Positions 1-4,801 of a stretch of 7,095 nt of DNA are shown in pieces. The stretch covers positions 1 through 7,095 of the forward strand of contig JAUVEG010000067.1 of the NCBI GenBank assembly GCA_030594925.1, written 5' to 3'. The notes beneath the pieces were generated by a model. That model saw only the letters and a list, made by a program, of their open reading frames with translations. It was not told the DNA's origin and did not search any database. The position numbers were made by a program, and so were the translations under genes. How positions within the stretch are numbered: the first letter of the stretch is position 1; each line of letters opens with the position of its first letter. The stretch comes from Gammaproteobacteria bacterium (GTDB taxonomy: Bacteria > Pseudomonadota > Gammaproteobacteria > Chromatiales > Chromatiaceae).

Positions 1-529
1 CGTTGCCGTCATCAAGGTTGGCGCAGCCACTGAAGTCGAGATGAAAGAGAAAAAGGCACGCGTCGAAGATGCGCTGCATGCAACCCGCGCTGCTGTCGAA
101 GAGGGCATCGTCGCCGGCGGCGGTGTTGCGCTGGTGCGCGCCCAGACTGCTATTGCAGAAATCAGTGGCGACAATCATGACCAGGACGTCGGCATCAAGC
201 TGGCGCGCCGCGCCATGGAAGAGCCGCTGCGCCAAATCGTCTCCAATGCAGGCGGTGAAGCATCCGTCGTGCTCAACGACGTTGCCAAAGGCGAAGGAAA
301 CTACGGTTTCAATGCAGCCAATGGTGAGTTCGGCGACATGATCGAGATGGGCATCCTCGATCCAACCAAGGTGACCCGCGCTGCACTGCAAAATGCGGCT
401 TCGATCTCCGGATTGATGATCACCACCGAAGCGATGGTAGCCGAAGAAGCCCAGGACGAGGCTCCTGCTGCCGGTGGTGGCGGTATGGACCCAATGGGTG
501 GAATGGGAGGCATGGGCGGCATGATGTAA
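1..529 (+). CDS. groEL: Chaperonin GroEL (Hsp60), C-terminal part, 5' end outside window
   Basis: The reading frame is open from base 2 and gives the last 175 residues of GroEL, about one third of the usual ~548. GroEL is the cytoplasmic tetradecameric ATP-driven folding chamber that works with GroES. The visible part covers the end of the apical/intermediate region and the C-terminal equatorial domain. It includes the ARVEDAL stretch, whose Asp (window residue 23, equivalent to E. coli Asp398) is the catalytic residue for ATP hydrolysis, the VAGGGVAL nucleotide-contact loop, and the LDPTKVTR segment. It ends with the flexible Gly-Gly-Met repeat tail of bacterial GroEL. The frame ends in TAA and an intrinsic terminator lies 24 bases beyond. 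No defects are seen. The start codon, groES and any heat-shock promoter lie outside the window. Identification is essentially certain. Confidence 0.98.
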   Translation, partial: VAVIKVGAATEVEMKEKKARVEDALHATRAAVEEGIVAGGGVALVRAQTAIAEISGDNHDQDVGIKLARRAMEEPLRQIVSNAGGEASVVLNDVAKGEGNYGFNAANGEFGDMIEMGILDPTKVTRAALQNAASISGLMITTEAMVAEEAQDEAPAAGGGGMDPMGGMGGMGGMM

Positions 530-553
530 CAACGCCCTGTTTTTCAGCTCGAG

Positions 554-580
554 AAAGCCCCGCTATGCGGGGCTTTTTTT
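554..580 (+). terminator. Intrinsic terminator after groEL
   Basis: A perfect GC-rich stem (557-563 GCCCCGC with 567-573 GCGGGGC, extended by AAA/TTT) has a three-base TAT loop and runs straight into seven T residues at 574-580. It lies 24 bases after the groEL stop, as expected for the end of a groESL operon, and insulates the gene that follows. Confidence 0.93.
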
Positions 581-665
581 GTTTGCAGATAGTGCTGGAT
601 GCTCGACTATTGCCCGGCGGAACAACAACAATTTGAGTTGACAAATACCCCGCTGCGGTTCAGTC

Positions 666-705
666 TCTCACATGCAAATACAAAATTACAATCTCACATA
701 CAAAT
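666..705 (+). repeat. Direct repeat in the leader of the DUF533 gene
   Basis: A 14-base sequence, TCTCACATGCAAAT at 666-679, recurs with one mismatch at 692-705, start to start 26 bases apart. It sits between a TTGACA hexamer (638-643, with no convincing -10 at normal spacing) and the ribosome binding site at 711-718. It could be an operator or leader element, or simply a local duplication. No known binding motif was recognised. Confidence 0.4.
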
Positions 706-723
706 CATACAAAGGTGGCAGTC

Positions 724-1695
724 ATGGCTGGTTTTACAGATATCCTGGGATCATTGATACAACAGGGCATGTCTCAATCGAGTACCTCTCGGGCAGGCAA
801 TGCACTGGGTGCCGGCTCTGACAGTGGCGGCATTCTGGGTGACCTGCTGGGCAGTCTGGGAAAAATGTCCTCCGGCTCACAACCGGGCAATGCACCGGCA
901 AGCGGTGGCGGTTCCCTGGGTGACCTGTTCGACAGCCTTGGCAAGATGGCCTCCGGCGCTAATACAGGCGGCACACAGAGCAGCAGCGGCAACAGCCGTG
1001 AGCCATCCCTCGATGAGATACTGGCTAATCTTGGAGTAGGAAAAGGCGCCCAACAGAGCAACAGGGCCCCGCAGAGCAGAGAGCAGACAACAGCGGGAGG
1101 AGGTGCTCTCGGTGACATTCTAGGCAATTTGGCCAATAACAAAGCGGCGCTTGGTGGACTGGGCGCACTTGCAGGAGCAATCCTCGGCGGTGGCAAAAAA
1201 TCCGCAGGCGGTGCTGTTGGCGGCGGCCTTCTCGCCATGCTGGCATCGATGGCGATGTCTGCGCTTAAAAATTCAGGGCAGTCCCCTACCCGCCCACCGC
1301 ACGCTCTGGTCGAACCACAAACACCTGAAGATGAGCAGGCGCTGGAAAACGACGCAGAGATCATCATCAAGGCGATGATCAACGCCACCAAGGCGGACGG
1401 CAAGATCGATAATGCAGAGGTGCAGAAAATCGTGGGCAAACTGGACGATGACGGTCTCACCCGGGAGGAGAAGGACTTCTTTATCACCGAGGCCAACAAG
1501 CCACTGGATCTCGATAAAGTCATCGCTTCTGCAGGTGGCAAACCGGAGATGGCCGCCCAGATTTACGCCGCTTCTCTGCTTGCGATAGAGGTGGACACGG
1601 CAGCTGAACAGCGCTATATGCAGCAGCTTGCGTCTGGTCTCGGCCTACATCCACAGGTGATTGCACATATCGGGCGCACGCTTGGAGTGGCATAA
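724..1695 (+). CDS. DUF533 / TerB-like (YebE family) membrane-associated protein
   Basis: A 323-residue protein whose C-terminal ~115 residues (about 207-323) match the DUF533/YebE family, which has a TerB-like all-helical fold. Visible signs are the helix IIIKAMINATKADGKID with its acidic ADGKID turn, the TREEKDFF stretch, and the AIEVDTAAEQRYMQQLA helix near the end. E. coli YebE is a predicted inner-membrane protein of unknown function. The N-terminal half is low-complexity Gly/Ser with four related short repeats (about residues 35-51, 62-78, 94-108, 126-140). Glycine-rich hydrophobic stretches follow at about 144-157 and 162-181 that could insert in or lie on the membrane. ATG 724 is chosen because AAAGGTGG (711-718) sits five bases before it; an in-frame GTG at 715 lies inside that binding site. 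It is longer than YebE (~220 aa) because of the repeat region. The next gene begins 18 bases later, so the two are probably co-transcribed. The family call is firm; the function is unknown. Confidence 0.88.
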   Translation: MAGFTDILGSLIQQGMSQSSTSRAGNALGAGSDSGGILGDLLGSLGKMSSGSQPGNAPASGGGSLGDLFDSLGKMASGANTGGTQSSSGNSREPSLDEILANLGVGKGAQQSNRAPQSREQTTAGGGALGDILGNLANNKAALGGLGALAGAILGGGKKSAGGAVGGGLLAMLASMAMSALKNSGQSPTRPPHALVEPQTPEDEQALENDAEIIIKAMINATKADGKIDNAEVQKIVGKLDDDGLTREEKDFFITEANKPLDLDKVIASAGGKPEMAAQIYAASLLAIEVDTAAEQRYMQQLASGLGLHPQVIAHIGRTLGVA

Positions 1696-1713
1696 GATCA
1701 ACGGGGATCTAAA

Positions 1714-2049
1714 ATGAAATCTTTTACAAAGCGTTTCCTCCCCACAACATCCCTCTTGCTGGTCGCTCTTTTCACAGGGCCATTAATTGCAGCCGGGACA
1801 AATAATTTCGGGGAGATCACTCTTGAAGCTGGCTCCTCGGGAACCTGCATCTCGAGCCCTTGTAAAGTCTATTTCGTGATGCCTCCAGGCAGCGGCAGCT
1901 ATGTAGTCCTGGCAAACAACATGAAAGTCGGCAGTTTCCCAGCCGGCGAAACGGTTTCTCTCGGAGGATTCTGGACCGGTATTACGACATTCAAAGTAGT
2001 CGGCAGCGATGTTGGCCCCACCAAGCTGAATGTGATCGGCAGAGAGTAA
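1714..2049 (+). CDS. Small secreted protein of unknown function
   Basis: A 111-residue protein not recognised as a member of a named family. Residues 1-27 form a typical Sec signal peptide: a basic N-terminus (MKSFTKR), a hydrophobic core (SLLLVALF), and a likely cut after LIAA. The mature part is about 84 residues, rich in Gly, Ser, Thr and Val with alternating beta-like patterns. It has exactly two cysteines (45 and 50, CISSPC), close enough to form a periplasmic disulfide loop. The ribosome binding site GGGGA (1703-1707) lies six bases before the ATG. It follows the DUF533 gene by 18 bases with no terminator between them, so one transcript is likely. Coding status is supported by the ribosome site, signal peptide and position; the role is unknown. 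Confidence 0.75.
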   Translation: MKSFTKRFLPTTSLLLVALFTGPLIAAGTNNFGEITLEAGSSGTCISSPCKVYFVMPPGSGSYVVLANNMKVGSFPAGETVSLGGFWTGITTFKVVGSDVGPTKLNVIGRE

Positions 2050-2109
2050 CTCCAATAGTAATCTTTGAGTGGCAAACATCTTTACAAATGAGTCAAATTT
2101 CAAAAATGA

Positions 2110-2171
2110 CTCTCGCCAAGACGCAAAGACCGCAAAGGTTTTTCTTGGCGAGCTTTGCGCCTTTGCGAGAG
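2110..2171. repeat. Imperfect palindromic intergenic repeat (CGCAAAG type)
   Basis: The arms 2110-2128 and 2153-2171 are inverted repeats matching at 17 of 19 positions, with the signature CTCTCGC.AAG.CGCAAAG. A second, competing pairing is perfect over nine bases: CTCGCCAAG (2112-2120) with CTTGGCGAG (2144-2152). From general knowledge, short palindromes built from CGCAAAGACGCAAAG units are widespread high-copy repeats between genes of many environmental bacteria. In RNA it would form a hairpin that could protect or end the upstream transcript, but no T-run follows. Confidence 0.75.
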
Positions 2172-2205
2172 AAATGAGTTTTCCCATTCATCGTCGGTCT
2201 GAGAC

Positions 2206-2233
2206 TTGATCTCGCTAGCATTTTGCATATGAT
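2206..2233 (+). promoter_or_regulatory. Putative sigma70 promoter of hemG
   Basis: The -35 is TTGATC (2206-2211, four of six consensus bases) and the -10 is TATGAT (2228-2233, five of six), with a 16-base spacer. The predicted start of transcription is near 2240, only about three bases before the hemG ATG at 2243, which would make a leaderless or nearly leaderless mRNA. No Shine-Dalgarno is seen before that ATG, which agrees with this reading. Confidence 0.5.
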
Positions 2234-2242
2234 CAATACCTG

Positions 2243-2791
2243 ATGAGAACCCTCATTCTCTACTCATCGACAGATGGCCACACCATCAAAATCTGCCAGT
2301 TTCTGCAAAAGATCATTGAACGACAGGGGGATGAGATATCACTCATCTCCGTAGAACGTGAATCAGACATCGATCTTCAGGATTATGACAGGGTCATCAT
2401 CGGCGCCAGCATTCGTTACGGCAAACACAGCCCGCTCATCGTCGATTTCATCAACAACAATGCCGCGATGCTCGACACCCTCCCCAATGCATTTTTTTCG
2501 GTCAATCTTGTCGCCCGCAAGCCTGAAAAAAGAGCTCCGGATACAAATCCATATCTGAAGATACTCCTCAAACAGATCTCCTGGAAGCCCATGCAGCTCG
2601 CTGTCTTTGCAGGAAAACTTGACTACCCGAGATACAAGTTCAGGGATCGTCTGATGATCCGACTGATCATGTGGATGACCGGAGGCCCCACAGACCGCAA
2701 TGCGGTGGTGGAATTCACAGACTGGAAGCAGGTCGAAGGTTTTGGCAGGCTCGTGAGTCAGATGAAGCAAAGCCCTACAGCTTCGACATGA
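2243..2791 (+). CDS. hemG: Menaquinone-dependent protoporphyrinogen IX dehydrogenase HemG
   Basis: The 182-residue product aligns with E. coli HemG (181 aa) along its whole length. It is a flavodoxin-like FMN enzyme on the cytoplasmic face of the membrane that oxidises protoporphyrinogen IX to protoporphyrin IX in haem synthesis, passing electrons to the quinone pool. Visible signs are the N-terminal strand and FMN phosphate loop (TLILYSSTDGHT, residues 3-14), the YDRVIIGASIRYGKH core, the HemG-specific SVNLVARKPEKRAP stretch followed by the long insert that sets HemG apart from flavodoxins, and the LDYPRYKFRDRLMIRLIM...GG.TD segment. It appears monocistronic: palindromic repeats lie on both sides and no other haem gene is in the window. 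No ribosome site precedes the ATG. A four-codon mini-ORF (ATG 2229) ends in TGA overlapping this ATG, but it lies within the predicted -10. Identification is firm. Confidence 0.96.
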   Translation: MRTLILYSSTDGHTIKICQFLQKIIERQGDEISLISVERESDIDLQDYDRVIIGASIRYGKHSPLIVDFINNNAAMLDTLPNAFFSVNLVARKPEKRAPDTNPYLKILLKQISWKPMQLAVFAGKLDYPRYKFRDRLMIRLIMWMTGGPTDRNAVVEFTDWKQVEGFGRLVSQMKQSPTAST

Positions 2792-2875
2792 ATGTTTAAC
2801 CACAGATGAACACGGATACACACCGATATTAGAACCTCTTGCAAAACTCTCAAAAGTTGTCATTTCGACTGAAAG

Positions 2876-2890
2876 GAGAAGTAACTTCTC
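2876..2890. repeat. Short hairpin inside the MITE-like element
   Basis: GAGAAG (2876-2881) pairs with CTTCTC (2885-2890) around a TAA loop. Together with the preceding GTCATTTCGACTGAAAGG (2859-2876) it resembles the GTCATTTCGAC-type intergenic repeat seen in many bacterial genomes (from memory), so this may be a remnant of a second repeat family. Confidence 0.45.
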
Positions 2891-2926
2891 AATAATTCCG
2901 TGCATTTTCAATAAAATCCCCCTCAA

Positions 2927-2947
2927 TCCCCCTTTAACAAAGGGGGA
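2927..2947. repeat. Central CCCCCTTT/AAAGGGGG hairpin
   Basis: TCCCCCTTT (2927-2935) and AAAGGGGGA (2939-2947) form a perfect nine-base-pair stem with an AAC loop. With the preceding AATCCCCCTCAATCCCCC run it resembles a further common intergenic repeat. It has no downstream T-run, so it is not called a terminator. It lies at the centre of the larger element and inside the 24-base arms 2881-2904/2959-2982. Confidence 0.6.
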
Positions 2948-3117
2948 AGTTTGTATGCTGCACGGTCTTTTTGAGAACTTACAAGGAGAAATCTTAACTC
3001 ATTGATAAATAAGACCTCTCTCATTCGTTCGCGATGACAAAATTCACTATTTACGTGTTTTGCAAGAGGCTCATTATTGTATTTTTTAATCTGTCTTTAT
3101 CAGCGTGAATCTGTGGT

Positions 3118-3178
3118 AAAAAAAAGTTTTTCGTTAATCATCCAGCCCACATAAGGCGGCACAAGCAGTGCGTGGGCT
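3118..3178 (-). terminator. Probable terminator of the leftward gene cluster
   Basis: On the minus strand, directly after the cnoX-like stop codon, AGCCCAC pairs with GTGGGCT (3172-3178 with 3144-3150). An inner GCAC/GTGC stem (3168-3171, 3159-3162) stacks beside the first. A run of eight T (complement of 3118-3125) follows some 18 bases beyond the stem. The gap between stem and T-run is larger than in a textbook terminator, so strength is uncertain. Confidence 0.5.
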
Positions 3179-3179
3179 T

Positions 3180-4079
3180 CTAATGGGTATAACGCCGCAG
3201 GTTTGGCCTGAATTGCTTCACCAGTTCATGATCGCTGCCAAGGGCATTAAAGATCTTCAGCATCGATTTTTGAGCGTAGTTGTCATGGTAGCCCTGCTCG
3301 ATTTCCATGATATCCACAAGCAGTTGCAGAGCAGGTTCAAACTCGCTGTTCAAAATATAGAATGCAGAGAGTTCGACCATTGCTTGCAGATCATCCGTTT
3401 GCTCTCCAACCTGCTCGATCAATGCCTCCACATCAGTGATGTTATCGGCAATCAGCATAAAGCCAAGTTCATCCCGCAGCGCATTCACCTCGCTCGTCGC
3501 ACTGATCTCCTGCGGCAATGATGTCAGGAAGGTCAGCGCTTCGGAGTAACGCCGCTCGTGCTTCAGCAACTTGCAAAGCGCGATCGGGAGTCGCGGGTTG
3601 GCAGGGTCTTTGATGATGGCATCAGAGAGGCTGGTGTATGCCTGCTGTTGATCGCCCCGCGAGTACTCGGCGATTGCATCGGCTAATAGCTGATCGGAGT
3701 CCCGCGCAACATATTGACTCAGACTATTGATCAACTCGGCCTCGGACTGATACCCATGCAGGGTTTCGACGACTTTTTCGCGACGAAAGAGTTTCAGCGT
3801 TGGCAGACTGGCAATACCATATTCCGCAGTAATTTTGACCTCGACATCTGCGTCAACATTGACCAGCAGCAGTCGCCCGTCATAACCATGGACCAGTTTA
3901 TCCAGAACCGGATATTGGCGCAGGCAGGGCCCTGCCTTTTTTGACCAGAAATTAACCAGTACCGGACCTTCATTTGAATTCTTCAACACCAGCGCTTCGA
4001 AATTTGTTGCACTGCCAGCATGAATATAGGGAGAATCGATGGTTTCTATCATGGCATTGTCAGTTCCAACTTTTTCCAT
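3180..4079 (-). CDS. CnoX/YbbN-like thioredoxin-fold and TPR co-chaperone, active-site Cys missing
   Basis: A 299-residue cytoplasmic protein with no signal peptide. It has an N-terminal thioredoxin fold (about residues 20-118) and a helical TPR-like remainder (about 125-299), the layout and approximate length of E. coli YbbN/CnoX (284 aa). CnoX holds unfolded or oxidised proteins and passes them to GroEL. The VNFWSKKAGPCLRQ segment aligns with the thioredoxin WCGPC site, but the first cysteine is Ala49 and only Cys52 remains. The cis-proline loop SLPTL (Pro93) is kept. E. coli CnoX has SxxC here, so disulfide-reductase activity is unlikely. The C-terminal IFNALGSDHELVKQFRPNLRRY resembles the YbbN C-terminus. 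Neither the ATG at 4079 nor the in-frame ATG at 4052 has a good ribosome site; the homologous region begins later, so the start is uncertain. It is last in the leftward cluster. Confidence 0.85.
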   Translation of the reverse strand: MEKVGTDNAMIETIDSPYIHAGSATNFEALVLKNSNEGPVLVNFWSKKAGPCLRQYPVLDKLVHGYDGRLLLVNVDADVEVKITAEYGIASLPTLKLFRREKVVETLHGYQSEAELINSLSQYVARDSDQLLADAIAEYSRGDQQQAYTSLSDAIIKDPANPRLPIALCKLLKHERRYSEALTFLTSLPQEISATSEVNALRDELGFMLIADNITDVEALIEQVGEQTDDLQAMVELSAFYILNSEFEPALQLLVDIMEIEQGYHDNYAQKSMLKIFNALGSDHELVKQFRPNLRRYTH

Positions 4080-4093
4080 CGCGGTCAGAAGAG

Positions 4094-4133
4094 CGCTCCC
4101 ACAGCATACAGCTGCTGTCTAAACGAGGGAGCG
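4094..4133 (-). promoter_or_regulatory. Hairpin in the gap between the SYLF gene and the cnoX-like gene
   Basis: CGCTCCC (4094-4100) pairs with GGGAGCG (4127-4133), and the adjoining ACAGC (4101-4105) with GCTGT (4114-4118), leaving an asymmetric bulge. In the minus-strand mRNA it would fold within the ~85-base gap and end about 14 bases before the ATG at 4079. It could lower read-through, set the mRNA ratio between the two genes, or mask the start. No T-run follows, so it is not a standard terminator. Confidence 0.4.
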
Positions 4134-4164
4134 ATCTTCTGGCCGCGATAAAGTCAGCACATGA

Positions 4165-4737
4165 TTACTTGGGGAAAAATTCATATTTTTGTCCGCCGAT
4201 GGCTGCTTCATACATCAACCCGCCTCTGGCAACCGTAAAGGTAGCTACGCCTTTGAAGTATGCCCCGACAGTTTTTGCATCATTCCTGCCTCCACTGATA
4301 CCGGCAGAGCTGCCGGCTGTCGAAGCACTGGCGGAAGCGCCTGCGGTAACTGCCACGGCACTGGCATCGGCGCTAAACTCGAAGTTGCCATTGGTAAATT
4401 CATCAAAGGCGCGCTTGTCCTCGAAGAAGAGAATCTGGCTGAAGACCTGGCCGCCTAATGTCCAGCCCGCATTCCCTTTATACACCTTTGCATCGCCAAC
4501 AAACTCACCGCTGGAAAAATAGACCTTGCCCTTGCCATACGAGCCCCCGATAAAAAAAAGCCCCGCTTTGCCAACATTGGGAAATACGGCATAGCCGTAG
4601 CTGTTATTAAAGAATCTGCCACTCTCTCCAGCATTCCTGAATACTTTGATCGTATCATCGTAAGTCCCGGCCATTGCCCCGCTAAAAGGAAGTGCAAGAA
4701 GCAACAGGATAAGATAAGTATGCATTTTGAGTTTCAT
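4165..4737 (-). CDS. Exported SYLF (Ysc84/DUF500) domain protein
   Basis: A 190-residue product starting at the ATG at 4737, chosen because GAGGA lies five bases upstream and the resulting N-terminus is a clean signal peptide (MKLKMHTYLILLLLALPF, likely cut after AMA at 23). Longer in-frame starts up to 4785 would put a charged leader ahead of it. The mature protein is one SYLF domain. Visible signs are NNSYGYAVFPNVGKAG (about 44-59), GGSYGKGKVY, the GWTLGGQVFSQILFFEDKRAFDEF stretch (about 91-114), a small-residue ADASAVAVTAGASAS strand, and the ending ATFTVARGGLMYEAAIGGQ. SYLF domains bind phospholipids in eukaryotes; bacterial exported members are common and mostly uncharacterised, presumably acting at the periplasmic face of a membrane. 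It lies 64 bases after the ZnuA-SCO gene on the same strand and is probably co-transcribed. Confidence 0.9.
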   Translation of the reverse strand: MKLKMHTYLILLLLALPFSGAMAGTYDDTIKVFRNAGESGRFFNNSYGYAVFPNVGKAGLFFIGGSYGKGKVYFSSGEFVGDAKVYKGNAGWTLGGQVFSQILFFEDKRAFDEFTNGNFEFSADASAVAVTAGASASASTAGSSAGISGGRNDAKTVGAYFKGVATFTVARGGLMYEAAIGGQKYEFFPK

Positions 4738-4777
4738 AAAATTCCTCTTCATTTGTATGTGGCATTGACAACTTTTA

Positions 4778-4791
4778 ATCAGCATGCTGAT
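4778..4791. promoter_or_regulatory. 14-bp perfect palindrome upstream of the SYLF gene
   Basis: ATCAGCATGCTGAT is a perfect, spacer-free palindrome in the 64-base gap between the fusion gene stop and the SYLF start. Its compact two-fold symmetry suits a dimeric regulator better than a terminator: the stem would be only five pairs around CATG and no T-run follows. A TATCAT hexamer reading leftward lies just upstream of it, but no good -35 was found. No regulator is identified. Confidence 0.35.
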
Positions 4792-4801
4792 GATAACAGA
4801 T

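Larger units (their letters stand above)
2832..3072. mobile_element. MITE-like non-autonomous element, 241 bp
   Basis: The terminal inverted repeats are GAACCTCTTGCAAAAC (2832-2847) and, on the other strand, GAGCCTCTTGCAAAAC (3057-3072), identical at 15 of 16 positions. Both ends abut the tetranucleotide ATTA (2828-2831 and 3073-3076), consistent with a target-site duplication. The interior has no credible reading frame and no transposase remnant. It holds further nested inverted repeats: TTGTCAT/ATGACAA (2857-2863, 3034-3040), a 24-base pair of arms (2881-2904, 2959-2982; 20 of 24 match) and a central hairpin. The ends resemble those of some IS5-like insertion sequences from memory, but the parent element is not identified. 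Confidence 0.68.
2796..3120. repeat. Palindromic repeat (ACCACAGAT type) interrupted by a MITE-like element
   Basis: The outer arms are imperfect inverted repeats: ACCACAGAT at 2799-2807 pairs perfectly with ATCTGTGGT at 3109-3117, and similarity continues inward to about 2828 and 3088. Sequences of the form ACCACAGATGAACACGGAT are common high-copy intergenic repeats in environmental bacteria (general knowledge). The two halves are normally close together; here they are about 260 bases apart because of the insertion at 2832-3072. Joining 2796-2831 to 3077-3120 restores a compact palindrome of about 80 bases. Confidence 0.7.

Noticed and set aside
638..643. TTGACA as the -35 of a promoter for the DUF533 gene
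   Set aside because: No acceptable -10 is found 16-18 bases downstream; the TACAAT at 687-692 is too far away.
715..723. GTG at 715 as the start of the DUF533 gene, adding three residues
   Set aside because: The GTG lies within the AAAGGTGG ribosome binding site that is ideally placed for ATG 724.
774..1541. Long antisense frame (255 codons) opposite the DUF533 gene
   Set aside because: Its product is Pro/Ser/Arg-rich low complexity, as expected opposite a Gly/Ala/Ser-rich gene, and no recognisable domain is present.
2363..2926. Minus-strand frame of 187 codons spanning the hemG antisense strand and the MITE-like element
   Set aside because: hemG on the plus strand is unmistakable, and the frame starts inside the repeat region without a ribosome site.
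2927..2947. Intrinsic terminator for hemG
   Set aside because: The stem is strong but no T-run follows on either strand, and it lies inside a mobile repeat 136 bases after the stop.
2796..3120. CRISPR array or phage attachment site
   Set aside because: The repeats are inverted and nested, not regularly spaced direct repeats, and no cas, integrase or tRNA gene is present.
4738..4785. 16-residue extension of the SYLF protein
   Set aside because: The downstream ATG at 4737 has GAGGA at ideal spacing and gives a normal signal peptide.
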